A stretch of 64,000 nt of DNA, taken from NCBI RefSeq assembly GCF_019049325.1, contig NZ_JAGMUO010000024.1, positions 1-64,000 on the forward strand. Direction: 5' to 3'. Shown here one piece after another: positions 8,038 to 16,193 of this stretch. The stretch comes from Streptomyces sp. AC512_CC834. Lineage in GTDB: Bacteria; Actinomycetota; Actinomycetes; Streptomycetales; Streptomycetaceae. The first letter of the stretch is position 1. Each line of letters opens with the position of its first letter. The notes beneath the pieces are model-generated. The model made no database searches. It was not told the origin of the DNA and saw only the letters and a program-made list of their open reading frames with translations. The translations under genes were made by a program, and so were the position numbers.

Positions 8038-8661
8038 ATGACCTCACCCCCACGCCTGGCAGCCGCCGTCAGCCTCCTGCTCGCCACCACCCTCTACGGC
8101 ACCACCACGGCCGCCCACGCCGACGACGACCCCAACGACCCCCCGGGCACGGAGCCCTCCGCCTCCGCCCCCGTGGAGGTGGACCCCAACGACCCGGATC
8201 TCAAAATCCCCGACGGCGCCACGCTCGCGCAGGCCAAGGTCCTGGACATCAAGTCGGTCGTGGAAGAGCAGAGCGGCGACGAACGCCGCGAGGACACCAA
8301 CACGAGCGTCACCCTCGCGCTCCAGGCCGAGGTGCTGTTCGGCAAGGACAGCGCGAAACTGGGCGCCGAGGCGAAGTCCCGCATCACAGGCATCGCCGAC
8401 GAGATCAGGACCCAGAACGCCTCAAGGATCCGCGTCTTCGGCTTCACCGACAACCTGGGCTCCTCCGCCCACGGCGACGTGCTCTCCAAGAAGCGCGCCA
8501 ACGCCGTACACGACGTCCTGTCCCAGTCCCTGAACGACGCCGGCATCACCTACGAGGTCCGCGGCTACGGCGAGCAGTACCCCATCGCCGACAACTCGAC
8601 CGAAGCCGGCCGCAAGAAGAACCGCAGGGTCGAGATCACCTTCCCCCGCACGGAACCCTGA
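8038..8661 (+). CDS. OmpA-family peptidoglycan-binding secreted protein
   Basis: This 207-residue protein (ATG at 8038, with GGTGAGG 6-8 bases upstream; a GTG at 8026 is also in frame) has a Sec-type signal peptide ending near AHA, an acidic linker and a C-terminal OmpA/MotB domain. The domain shows LQAEVLFGKDSAKLGAEAK, then IRVFGFTDNLGSS and KKRANAVHDVLSQ, and ends with RKKNRRVEITF, the usual peptidoglycan-binding signature. In this cell type it would lie outside the membrane and hold on to the wall. Its position after Tad genes suggests it could anchor or guide the pilus through the thick wall; that is inference. Confidence 0.88.
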   Translation: MTSPPRLAAAVSLLLATTLYGTTTAAHADDDPNDPPGTEPSASAPVEVDPNDPDLKIPDGATLAQAKVLDIKSVVEEQSGDERREDTNTSVTLALQAEVLFGKDSAKLGAEAKSRITGIADEIRTQNASRIRVFGFTDNLGSSAHGDVLSKKRANAVHDVLSQSLNDAGITYEVRGYGEQYPIADNSTEAGRKKNRRVEITFPRTEP

Positions 8662-8705
8662 CGAGCCGACGACGCCCAGCCCGAGCAATCACCAGAAGGA
8701 AGCGC

Positions 8706-9248
8706 ATGCGCCGGTACTCACTGCCCGCCCTTGCGGCGCTCATGGCGCTGACGGCGGCAGCCTGCAGCACGTCACCGGATACGCCGGACACCGACGCGGC
8801 ACCGTCCTCCCCACCGGAACGCCCCACCGCAACCGGCTCCGCCACGCAGCCCCCGCCCCCGGAGCACACTCGCAAGACCGAGCCGCCGGCCCCCTCGGCA
8901 GCGGACGGCCAGAACACCGACGCCTGCACCGACGGCAACTGTGAGATCACGGTGACGAAGCCCGTGACCATCCGCTTCCAGGGACCGGACGGCACCGCGG
9001 CAACGTTGTCCGTGACCGAGGTCGGCCCGGACAAGATCGAGTACGAGGTGAAGTCCGGCAACGGCCAGTCCAAGGGCGGCGCGAGCGGCCCCGGCCAGGG
9101 CTGCATCACCGTCCTCCGCTCCAACGGCAGCGGCAACTCCTGCGGAGGCCTGGCCGACACACGCCCCAGCGCCCAGCCCGACGCGGTGGTGATCCAGGCA
9201 ACGACCGGCGCGAACGGCACGGCACGCCTCCACATCGTCTCGCCCTGA
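8706..9248 (+). CDS. Putative lipoprotein, last gene of the Tad region
   Basis: This 180-residue protein has a signal peptide with lipobox TAAAC, then a Pro/Thr/Ser-rich linker to about residue 75 and a small C-terminal domain containing CTDGNCEITV. Four Cys in this domain could make two disulfides. No family is recognised. The ATG at 8706 has AGAAGGAAGC just upstream. It follows the OmpA-family gene by about 45 bases and precedes convergent minus-strand genes, so it probably ends the operon. Confidence 0.68.
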   Translation: MRRYSLPALAALMALTAAACSTSPDTPDTDAAPSSPPERPTATGSATQPPPPEHTRKTEPPAPSAADGQNTDACTDGNCEITVTKPVTIRFQGPDGTAATLSVTEVGPDKIEYEVKSGNGQSKGGASGPGQGCITVLRSNGSGNSCGGLADTRPSAQPDAVVIQATTGANGTARLHIVSP

Positions 9249-9263
9249 AGGCAGGCGCGGAAG

Positions 9264-9455
9264 CTACAGCAGGTGGTCGGCCTTCCCCGCCTTGATCTCG
9301 GCTATCAACGCCCGAAGCGCCTCCCGGCTGTCGGCAAGGTAGCGGCCCTCCTGCCCGGCCACCGCGATGTAGGCGCGGCCTTCGGAGCCGGTGCCGAGGC
9401 GGAAGCAGTTGTTGCCTTCCCCGCAGAACGGTTCTTCCCAGTCGATACCAGTCAT
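9264..9455 (-). CDS. Small DUF397-like protein
   Basis: This 63-residue protein starts at the ATG at 9455, with GAGG 8 bases upstream; a longer GTG start at 9482 would overlap the gene before it. The sequence FCGEGNNCFRLGTG followed by LREALRALI-like and IKAGKADHLL segments resembles Streptomyces DUF397 proteins, which are often paired with helix-turn-helix regulators. No regulator is adjacent here; the neighbour encodes a zinc-ribbon protein. The family call is by resemblance and only moderate. Confidence 0.55.
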   Translation of the reverse strand: MTGIDWEEPFCGEGNNCFRLGTGSEGRAYIAVAGQEGRYLADSREALRALIAEIKAGKADHLL

Positions 9456-9465
9456 TGGCCAGTCC

Positions 9466-10047
9466 TCAGCGTTCACGGGCAACGTGGTGAATGAGATCGC
9501 GTGAGCCCGCTGCAGACAGTGCAGCGGCGCCCAGCGAAGCGTGGATCCGGCCGACCGCGCGCAGGATCTCGTTCCGGTTCTTCGCTCGCTTGATCCATGC
9601 CGGCAGGCGTGCCACCAAGGTCATCCTCTGCCCGGTGTCGTACCAGGGCGCTCGTTCCCGCAGCGACCCCTGGACGAAGCGGCGGATCAGGTCGAGGTGC
9701 TCGAGGTTGTACGCCCACAGCCATCCGTGCCGGGTCTCCACCTGGAGCCACAGCGGCATGCCGAAGTACGGGTCCGTCGCGGGCTGTGCCGTGCCACGGG
9801 CGAGCGTGACAAGACGTCCGCCCCACGACCGTGCCAGCCCGCATCCACGGCAGACCAGGCGCCGCGGCCTGAACAGGGTCCTGCCTCCCCCGTGTTCGGA
9901 GTCGCCGGGTACTGGAATCACGCGTGCGACCTTCTCGCAACCGGGGCATCGCACCATGATCGAGCCGATGAAGTCGTACTCGGTGCTGCGCGGATCCCGG
10001 AACCGACCGGAGGGCAAGGCCATGCGGTGAGTATGCAACCAGGCCAC
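9466..10047 (-). CDS. Zinc-ribbon protein of unknown function
   Basis: This 193-residue protein has two CxxC pairs, RCPGCEKV (about residue 33) and LVCRGCGLA (about 65), spaced as in a TFIIB-type or rubredoxin-like zinc ribbon. The middle is rich in Trp (WLQVETRHGWLWAYN) and the tail is basic and helical. I know no function for this family. The GTG start at 10047 is the longest; an ATG 24 bases later (10023) is also possible. It is transcribed toward the small DUF397-like gene, with 10 bases between stop and the preferred start of that gene. Confidence 0.6.
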   Translation of the reverse strand: MAWLHTHRMALPSGRFRDPRSTEYDFIGSIMVRCPGCEKVARVIPVPGDSEHGGGRTLFRPRRLVCRGCGLARSWGGRLVTLARGTAQPATDPYFGMPLWLQVETRHGWLWAYNLEHLDLIRRFVQGSLRERAPWYDTGQRMTLVARLPAWIKRAKNRNEILRAVGRIHASLGAAALSAAGSRDLIHHVARER

Positions 10048-10066
10048 CGCCGGGATCCACCAGACC

Positions 10067-10903
10067 TCAAGTCGTGGTGACGTCGATCAGAAGGTTCGCG
10101 CGTGCCGTCGAGAACAAGCGGGCCTGCTCGGAGAGCCGTTGCGAGGTCGCCTCGGTATCGACCAGCAACTGGTACACGTAGCCCGTCTTGCCCGCGACGA
10201 AGACCTCCAGGCGCTTGCGGGGTTCGCTCTGCTTCGCCCAGTGATAGTCGATCTCCAACCAGAGAGCCTCGCGGCCGTTCTGGCGCGTCTTATGCGTGGT
10301 GACCTCGATGTCGGCCATCGAGGATTCGGCGGTATCGCGGTACCAGGCGAGTTGCCCCGCGGAGGCCGCCTGAGCGGTCGATCCGTACGAGGTGTCCCGC
10401 TTGACGCTCAGGGCGTGTGCGCCGTTCGGCGAGTGCCAGGTGCTCTGCACCTCACTGGCGGGTGTCTCGCCCCATCCGTCCGGCAGGCCGAAGCAGACGG
10501 TCAGATCGGGCTCCTTGACCCGATGCCACTTCTTGGGCAGAGAGGACGAGCAGGACGCTTCGGCAGGGCGGGCCCCGTTGCTCCCGCCCGCTGGCTGCCG
10601 AGTCGGTGATGCCGATGAAGGCGGAGCTGAGGACGGAGACGGCCGTGAAGGAGAACGTGAGGACCGCGCCGAGGACGACGGTGAAGACGAAGGCGACGTG
10701 GGCGCGGCGGAAGTGGGGGAGGACTCGGAGTTCGCGACGCTCCGGCTGAGCGGCGAGGAACTTCCCACGAGAGGTATTCCGAAGAGTGCCAGGAGGAGCC
10801 CCGCGACAGCGGTGATCGCCGAGACCACGGCCGCCCACTCCCCGATCCTCCGCCGGCCCGGCGAACCGCCCCCGCCTGAGCCGCTCCCACCTGAACTGCT
10901 CAA
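10067..10903 (-). CDS. Single-pass membrane protein with Ser/Pro-rich linker
   Basis: This 278-residue protein has a short Gly/Ser N-terminus, one membrane helix (about 24-46, AVVSAITAVAGLLLALFGI), and a Ser/Pro-rich linker of about 70 residues. A folded C-terminal domain (about 120-278) contains a repeated-looking pattern of Trp and charged residues (LAWYRDTAES). This topology resembles Streptomyces membrane-anchored sensor or substrate-binding proteins of unknown role. No catalytic motif is visible. The second Cys-bearing segment (EASCSSSLPKKWHRV) and TVCFGLPDGW could form a disulfide. Confidence 0.6.
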   Translation of the reverse strand: MSSSGGSGSGGGGSPGRRRIGEWAAVVSAITAVAGLLLALFGIPLVGSSSPLSRSVANSESSPTSAAPTSPSSSPSSSARSSRSPSRPSPSSAPPSSASPTRQPAGGSNGARPAEASCSSSLPKKWHRVKEPDLTVCFGLPDGWGETPASEVQSTWHSPNGAHALSVKRDTSYGSTAQAASAGQLAWYRDTAESSMADIEVTTHKTRQNGREALWLEIDYHWAKQSEPRKRLEVFVAGKTGYVYQLLVDTEATSQRLSEQARLFSTARANLLIDVTTT

Positions 10904-11184
10904 CTCCCCCGCCGAACCTCTCTGTTGTGAACCGGCTCATCACTGTCCGACACACTACTGGCCCTGTCCTTCGCTGAGGGTGCAGACCTTCTTGACGATC
11001 GGCGCACCGAGCTCGGCATCGACCGGCCGACTGCTCCCCACATCTCCCCGAGCCGCACTCCACGGCAAAGAGGACTGCACTCCCCGCTGACGACGGGGCC
11101 GTCAATCCGCGGCACAGTAAATAGGCGTGGACATGTCCGCCGCCGAAGACGTCGAACGCACCGGACAGAGGAGAAGCCAACGCG

Positions 11185-11523
11185 ATGAGACCGGACGACA
11201 CGGGGGAGCCCGAGGGCAGACGCCCCTGGGAACGTTCGACGGCCCGAAGCGGACCACCGACAGCGGGCCCTGGCGGCCCAGCGAGCCCTGGAGGACCGGG
11301 ACACCACCGCACGGAGGACAGTGACGGCGCAGGGCACACCACGAGGAGCGTGCCGTCCATCATCGTAGTGATCCTCTTTGTCATATGGACGGTCTTCGCC
11401 GTGCAGTGGAAAGAGCAGGACTGCGCCCTCGTGCCGACCTCCTACGTCCTCGTGATCACTCACGGCGCCCCGAGCATCTTCGAGGGGTGCGGCGATGGTC
11501 ACGGCATCGACGTCAGCGACTAG
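11185..11523 (+). CDS. Small hypothetical single-pass membrane protein
   Basis: This 112-residue frame begins at an ATG preceded by GAGGAGAAG at a suitable distance. The first 50 residues are Pro/Gly-rich, and a hydrophobic helix (VPSIIVVILFVIWTVFAV) lies at about 56-73. The short tail has two Cys. The stop overlaps the end of the convergent DUF192 gene by four bases. The good ribosome site and membrane helix argue for a real gene, but nothing identifies its role. Confidence 0.45.
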   Translation: MRPDDTGEPEGRRPWERSTARSGPPTAGPGGPASPGGPGHHRTEDSDGAGHTTRSVPSIIVVILFVIWTVFAVQWKEQDCALVPTSYVLVITHGAPSIFEGCGDGHGIDVSD

Positions 11524-11915
11524 GACCGGCCCTTGCTCCGCCGGTTCTCCACGATCTCCACCCTCGTCCCCACCCGCACTCCCCACCCGTCCATCGCCCC
11601 GGCCTCCGCCTCCAGCACGTGCCGCGAACGCCACCGGGGCAGCCCCAGCCTGCCCGGCCGCATGGTGCGTACGGCGATGACCGTGAGGCGCCGGTCGAGG
11701 TAGGCGACGTCGATGGGCATGCGCATGCGGAAGGTGTGCACGCTGTTGGCGGGTGTCAGGAGCAGCATCCCGTCGACGGAATCCCGCCCCAACAGCCCCT
11801 TGGTACGAGCCCGGTACGACCCGGCGATCTCCAGCGGAACCCGCACGCTCCCGGCGTCGCCCGGCACCGCCACGATCAGCACACCCGGCCCGTTCCGCCA
11901 GCGCCGCCGTCCCAT
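11520..11915 (-). CDS. DUF192 family protein, copy 1
   Basis: This 131-residue protein belongs to the DUF192 family (small beta-barrel, function unknown). Family features are KGLLGRDSVDGMLLL, then HTFRMRMPIDVAYLDRR and VLEAEAGAMDGWGV. I start it at the ATG at 11915 (MGRRRW), the same start as its paralogue at 15499-15873. By eye about three quarters of aligned residues are identical between the two. Most bacterial DUF192 proteins carry a signal peptide; these two do not obviously have one. They flank the WXG100-like operon in the same orientation. Confidence 0.85.
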   Translation of the reverse strand: MGRRRWRNGPGVLIVAVPGDAGSVRVPLEIAGSYRARTKGLLGRDSVDGMLLLTPANSVHTFRMRMPIDVAYLDRRLTVIAVRTMRPGRLGLPRWRSRHVLEAEAGAMDGWGVRVGTRVEIVENRRSKGRS

Positions 11916-12167
11916 TTCGCCGCCTCCCCATGGCCCGCCGCCCCACCGCAGCCGAACGCATCCCGCCCACGCCACGCGAGCCCAAAGATATCCCTGGTAG
12001 CCGGGTTTCGCTGTGGCTGGAGAGGTGCATGCGAACTGGTGTTCCCATGCAGCTTCTGGATAGGTTTGCTGTGTTTGAGGAGATGCCGTCGCTGCTGCTG
12101 ACCTTGCGGCTCCGGGGGAAGTGGGTGTCGGTCGACCTGCACGCCGTGGGAAGGGAACCGGGGGACT

Positions 12168-12473
12168 GTGAGCGATCTGACGGCTGACTACGAGGTGCTG
12201 AACCGGGTGAGGCACAACCTCGACCACATAGCGGAATTGATGAAGAAGCCGGGACGGGAGATGGAAGAGGTCACCGGCAGTTCCATGGGGGTACCCGAGC
12301 TTGCCCGGCGCATGGACGATTTCGGCGACGAGTGGTCGTACGGAATCAAACAACTCACGAAGTTCTCCGAGAAGGCTTCCAAGGCGTTGCTCACGGTCAA
12401 AGAGGCCTTCGAGAAACTAGACGACGAACTCGCCGCGGCCAACAAGAAGCAAGGCAAGGGAAGCGGTAAGTAG
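12168..12473 (+). CDS. Small helical protein, WXG100/ESX-partner-like
   Basis: This 101-residue protein is almost wholly alpha-helical by composition, about the size of WXG100 proteins, and has a Trp near the middle (FGDEWSYGIKQL). There is no clean WxG turn, so it is called WXG100-like only by size, helicity and context. It starts at a GTG at 12168 after GGGAACCGGGGGA and ends two bases before the next gene, which encodes a larger ESX-substrate-like protein. Streptomyces genomes often pair such small helical partners with larger type VII-like substrates. The Lys-rich C-terminus (KKQGKGSGK) is probably flexible. Confidence 0.6.
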   Translation: MSDLTADYEVLNRVRHNLDHIAELMKKPGREMEEVTGSSMGVPELARRMDDFGDEWSYGIKQLTKFSEKASKALLTVKEAFEKLDDELAAANKKQGKGSGK

Positions 12474-12475
12474 CC

Positions 12476-13780
12476 ATGACCGCGACGAGACTGGAGAGCT
12501 TCCCGGCCCTTGGATTCGTGCCCTGCCCGGGCGACCAAACGATGGCCGACGACGTGGCCAAGACAGTCCGCAGGACGGCGAAGGCCCTCGTCGAGATATC
12601 CGAGGTCCTGCACGGCAGCGGTGTGGGGGACTGGAAGGGGAAGGCGGCAGAGGTCTTCCGGGAGAAGTTCGACGACGAGTTCCGCCCTCGTATGGATGAC
12701 GCACGTGACTCGTTCTGCGACGCCGCCACCGTCCTGGAGGACTGGGCGGCGTACATGGAGACCAAGCAGGCGGACGCCGTACGTCTGGAGGCTCAGGCGG
12801 CAGAGGCCAATGAGCAGTTGGGCAAGGCGCACTCGAAGGCTGACAAGCTCAAGGACGCGGACGGCGACAAGGAGAACACCAAGGATCACAAGGAGAGGGT
12901 CCGGGACGCCGATCGCACGGTGAACTCCAAGGAACTCGAACTTGAGGAGTTCCGCCGTCGCGGCCGCCGCATGGCTGGCAACTACCGGGAGTACGGCAAG
13001 GAAATAGCCGATCGCCTGAAGAACGCCATGGACATCGCTCCGAACGAACCCGGCATGTGGGACAAGCTCGGCGACGCCATCGCGGATCTCGGCGAGGCGA
13101 TAGCCGATCTCCCCGGTCAGGTGGGCGAACTCCTGTCCGACATCGGCGACTGGATCAAGAGCCACGCGGACTGGATCACCGTCGCGGCCTCGGTCATCGG
13201 TGTCGTCGCCATCTTCTGTCCGGTGCTCGCCCCGTTGGCGGTTGGCCTGAGTGCCGTGGCGTTCTTCGCTCATGCGGCGGCCTATGGCGTGAACGGGCTC
13301 TTCCCGCCCACCGGAAAGAACATCGGCAACTGGCTCACACTGGGCGGCGACGCGCTCGGCATGGTGCCCGGTGTCGGTGGGATCAAGGCCGGATACAAAG
13401 CTGCACGAGCGGCTGGGGGTGTTGCCAAGGGCAGTCGGGCCGGCATCAAGACAGCCGCTTCTGCGACGAGGAGACTGGCGAAGGAGGCCGACCCGGTAGC
13501 CATGGTGATCGACAAGCCTGTGATGGCCGCTGCCAGCAAGTTGGGGGTCTCGCGCGGTGCCGCCCTGACCGCCACCGAAGGCATACAGGCCGCTGCGCAG
13601 CTTGCGTGGACGGCGCCGACCGCGATCAACGTTTATGCGACGAGTACCGGCCGGTACGACGCCGCCACTTGGGGGACCGGCGTAGGTAACATTGCCACAG
13701 GCGCCGGCGGTGGGAAGTTCGGCGGTTTGGTCGCCGTCGGTAGCACCATCGGCCTGGGCGCTTGGGAGCTGACGGACTGA
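12476..13780 (+). CDS. Putative type VII (ESX-like) secreted protein without a recognised toxin domain
   Basis: This 434-residue protein has an N-terminal WXG100-like helical hairpin (about 25-115) with GVGDWKGKAAEVFREKF at the turn, as in ESX substrates and LXG-like polymorphic toxins. A long charged coiled-coil region (about 100-175) follows. A hydrophobic stretch (about 230-290, WITVAASVIGVVAIFCPVLA) leads to a Gly/Ala-rich C-terminal half. No nuclease, ADP-ribosyltransferase or other toxin motif is visible, so it may be structural or carry an unrecognised activity. It is coupled to the gene after it through TGATG. No ESX ATPase (EccC) lies in the window. Confidence 0.65.
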   Translation: MTATRLESFPALGFVPCPGDQTMADDVAKTVRRTAKALVEISEVLHGSGVGDWKGKAAEVFREKFDDEFRPRMDDARDSFCDAATVLEDWAAYMETKQADAVRLEAQAAEANEQLGKAHSKADKLKDADGDKENTKDHKERVRDADRTVNSKELELEEFRRRGRRMAGNYREYGKEIADRLKNAMDIAPNEPGMWDKLGDAIADLGEAIADLPGQVGELLSDIGDWIKSHADWITVAASVIGVVAIFCPVLAPLAVGLSAVAFFAHAAAYGVNGLFPPTGKNIGNWLTLGGDALGMVPGVGGIKAGYKAARAAGGVAKGSRAGIKTAASATRRLAKEADPVAMVIDKPVMAAASKLGVSRGAALTATEGIQAAAQLAWTAPTAINVYATSTGRYDAATWGTGVGNIATGAGGGKFGGLVAVGSTIGLGAWELTD

Positions 13781-14496
13781 TGGAACCCACCGACGCGCCG
13801 ATCCGCACGACGCTGTCCGCGACGACCGACTCCTCCACCGAGGCCCCTGACCTGTGGTTCGACCTGCCACCCGGTTTCATTCAGTTCGATCTCGACGAGG
13901 ATCCTGAGCCTCGCCTGCTGAGGATGACGGACGCAGCCGACCTACTCTTCACCAGTGCAACTCAAGAGCAGAAGTTCAGCCTCGTTGTCTCGGGCGAGTA
14001 CCTCCTGCAGACGCTGATCGCGGCAGGCGCCGAACACGTTTCGAGCTGCTTGCTGCGGATGCCCGGGGACAAGCTTTCCCAGGGCACGCTCTGCGTGTTC
14101 ATCGAAAGGCCGGACGTCGGCCCACAAAGCCAGGACCGGCAGGGGGCCGCGAGGCGTACGGCCGTTCAGTGGCGCGACTTGTATCCGGATGCGGAGGTCG
14201 GGCTGGTCATGCTGCCGTACGGCATCGCAGCGCTCTGCATAAAGGATCAGGAACTGCAGATCCCGGGTGCTCTCTTCGGCCTGGATGAGCCCATACTCGC
14301 CACCGTACGGCAGGTGCAGTTCTGTGTGCCGTTGCAGACTGGCCCGGGGTCCGCCATCTTCATGTTCATGACCGAGGACACCGGGCACTGGGCAGAGTAT
14401 CTCGACGTGCTCAGCGGCATCATGAAATCGGTCTCGCCGGACGAGGGGAATCCTACGAGGGCCGATAGTCCGGGCAGCGGGAAGAACGGAGAGTGA
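13780..14496 (+). CDS. Hypothetical cytoplasmic protein of the WXG100-like operon
   Basis: This 238-residue protein starts at the ATG overlapping the stop of the gene before it. It has no signal peptide or membrane helix and no known motif. It begins with an acidic region containing LWFDLPPGFIQFDLDEDPEP and has a mixed alpha/beta composition afterwards. Position suggests a chaperone or immunity-type partner for the secreted protein, comparable to EspG-like or immunity proteins in other ESX loci. That is inference; sequence alone gives no function. Confidence 0.6.
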   Translation: MEPTDAPIRTTLSATTDSSTEAPDLWFDLPPGFIQFDLDEDPEPRLLRMTDAADLLFTSATQEQKFSLVVSGEYLLQTLIAAGAEHVSSCLLRMPGDKLSQGTLCVFIERPDVGPQSQDRQGAARRTAVQWRDLYPDAEVGLVMLPYGIAALCIKDQELQIPGALFGLDEPILATVRQVQFCVPLQTGPGSAIFMFMTEDTGHWAEYLDVLSGIMKSVSPDEGNPTRADSPGSGKNGE

Positions 14497-14499
14497 AGT

Positions 14500-15402
14500 A
14501 TGAGCGCTAGTGCGGAGGGCGGGGCGTCGGTGAGCCGTACGCGCTACCGCAAACCGTTGGTGATCGGCACTTGTTGTTATGTGCTCGCCGTTGTCGCGGG
14601 CATGTTCCTACTGGCGGACGATTTGGGACTTGTCCTGCTGGTCCCCCTGTGGATTGTGCACGGCGTGATTCTCGTCGTACTCATCGAGAAGTTGGGGGCC
14701 ACCGAATCGAGTCTGTACGCGGCTCTGTTCATCGTCATCACTTCCGCGATGTCCGTGTACGTCATGGGAATGGTGCGTAGTGACCTCACCCTTCAGCAGC
14801 GTGGCGAGGAGGTGACGGCCACGGTCGTGAAGGAACGGCTCGACCCGGCCCAGGGCCGTAAGGGGCGTCATTCCCACTACACGCTTGAACGACAAGATGG
14901 CACCAGGGTCTCGGGTCCCGAGATGGAAACGACGTCTGATCTGTACAACGTCGGCCAGGTGCTCACGGTGATCGAGGATCCGGAAGGTGAACTGCGTCCC
15001 CAGACTCCGGGGCAGGTGGATGTAACGGCTGAACTGCTAGGTGCTGCGGCGCTTGCTCTAGCGGCACTCGGCTCCGTGGGGTGGATGACATGGCGAGGAT
15101 CGGACGCCGCGAAACGGCGAGACGACGGCAAACCGTCAGCCCGCATGCGCAAGGTGTACAAGACCGTCACCCACAACCACACCACACCCCAGGAGCAAGA
15201 GGAAAAGCTCCGGGAGGCCCTGCGTTCCTACCCCGCCGATCGGCGCGGCTACATCAAGGTCCCCCCGGAGGGCTACCCCGACATATCGCAACAGCGAGCT
15301 GCTCGAATCGCCTGGGAGATGGGCCTGCGGGCGGAGGCGGTCGGCAACCGCGGGTCGTGGCGCTTCGGTGAGACCGTGATCGAGGAAGTCCCGCACGAAT
15401 AG
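14500..15402 (+). CDS. Membrane protein with DUF3592-like extracytoplasmic segment
   Basis: This 300-residue protein has three hydrophobic helices in the first 95 residues and a fourth near 185-205. Between them lies a DUF3592-like segment: GEEVTATVVKERLDPAQ, then a YTLERQDG strand and the ending VGQVLTVIEDPEGEL. The C-terminal 90 residues are soluble and contain KVPPEGYPDISQQRA, resembling a small helical DNA- or protein-binding module. It begins three bases after the stop of the hypothetical cytoplasmic gene and ends the operon. A role in handling the ESX-like substrate at the membrane is possible but unproven. Confidence 0.62.
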   Translation: MSASAEGGASVSRTRYRKPLVIGTCCYVLAVVAGMFLLADDLGLVLLVPLWIVHGVILVVLIEKLGATESSLYAALFIVITSAMSVYVMGMVRSDLTLQQRGEEVTATVVKERLDPAQGRKGRHSHYTLERQDGTRVSGPEMETTSDLYNVGQVLTVIEDPEGELRPQTPGQVDVTAELLGAAALALAALGSVGWMTWRGSDAAKRRDDGKPSARMRKVYKTVTHNHTTPQEQEEKLREALRSYPADRRGYIKVPPEGYPDISQQRAARIAWEMGLRAEAVGNRGSWRFGETVIEEVPHE

Positions 15403-15498
15403 GAGTGCGCAACTCGAGCATGGACGGCAGGCAGGGTCCGCGTCGGCAGCAGCCTGACGAAATACGGGCTGCGGCCCGATAGGTGTCGCTCCGACCCT

Positions 15499-15873
15499 CT
15501 ACGCTTCCTCGACCGTGATCTGCGCCCCCACCCGCACTCCCCACTCGCTCATCGCTCCGGCCTCCGCCTCCAACACGTGCCGGGAGCGCGTCCGGGGCAG
15601 CCCGAACCTGCCCGGCCGCATGGCGCGTACGGCGATGACCGTGAGCCGCCGGTCCAGGCAGGCGACGTCGACTGGCATCCGCATCCGAAAGGTGTGCACG
15701 CTGCTGGCGGGGGCCAGAAGCATCGCGCCGTCGACGGAGTGGCGCCCCAGCAGCCCCTTGGCGCGTGCACGGTAGGAGCCGGCGATCTCGAGCGGAACCC
15801 GAACGCTCCCACTCCCGGCCCGCCCCTCCACAACCAACGTGCCCGCCCCGTCCCTCCAGCGCCGCCGTCCCAT
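15499..15873 (-). CDS. DUF192 family protein, copy 2
   Basis: This 124-residue paralogue of the DUF192 protein at 11520-11915 shares the start MGRRRW and the family motifs KGLLGRHSVDGAMLL, HTFRMRMPVDVACLDRR and VLEAEAGAMSEWGV. Differences cluster at residues 8-21 and at the C-terminus. Both copies lie on the minus strand about 4 kb apart. The DNA upstream of the two genes is not alike, so the duplicated unit seems limited to the gene. Biological role unknown. Confidence 0.85.
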   Translation of the reverse strand: MGRRRWRDGAGTLVVEGRAGSGSVRVPLEIAGSYRARAKGLLGRHSVDGAMLLAPASSVHTFRMRMPVDVACLDRRLTVIAVRAMRPGRFGLPRTRSRHVLEAEAGAMSEWGVRVGAQITVEEA

Positions 15874-15950
15874 ACCGATGGCCTCCCGCAGGCCGCCGTC
15901 CGGTCGAACGTATCCGTGCCGAAGTAGATCCAACATGGTGCCAGGGCACC

Positions 15951-16193
15951 TCGCGTCCGCCGTCCCTCTTTGCTGCTTCCGGTGCGAAACGAGCCGGGAC
16001 GGAGCCGTGGATCGTGCGACGGGAGGTTGCCGCCTTCGGGTTATGCAACCGTCATGGCTCAAGAAGCCACACGTACGGCTGATTTGAAGCCATAGGACAC
16101 CGCAGGGAGACAGGTCTCACTCTGGTGCCGATCGACCCTGGTGGATAGCGTTGCTTCTCTGAAGAGAAGCCTCGTTTCACCCAGGAGTCGACA
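15951..16193 (+). repeat. Leader repeat, copy A (upstream of lipoprotein gene 1)
   Basis: These 243 bases align without a gap to 17671-17913 (constant offset 1720), with about 27 mismatches by my count, roughly 89 percent identical. The repeat ends exactly at the GTG start of a lipoprotein gene in both places, then similarity continues into the signal peptide. No reading frame in it has clear codon bias. It contains the inverted pair GCTTCTCTGAAGAGAAGC just before the ribosome site, a possible hairpin. Confidence 0.85.

Noticed and set aside
9491..10080. Plus-strand frames opposite the zinc-ribbon gene
   Set aside because: The minus strand carries two CxxC pairs at zinc-ribbon spacing, and the plus frames are Arg/Pro/Ser shadows.
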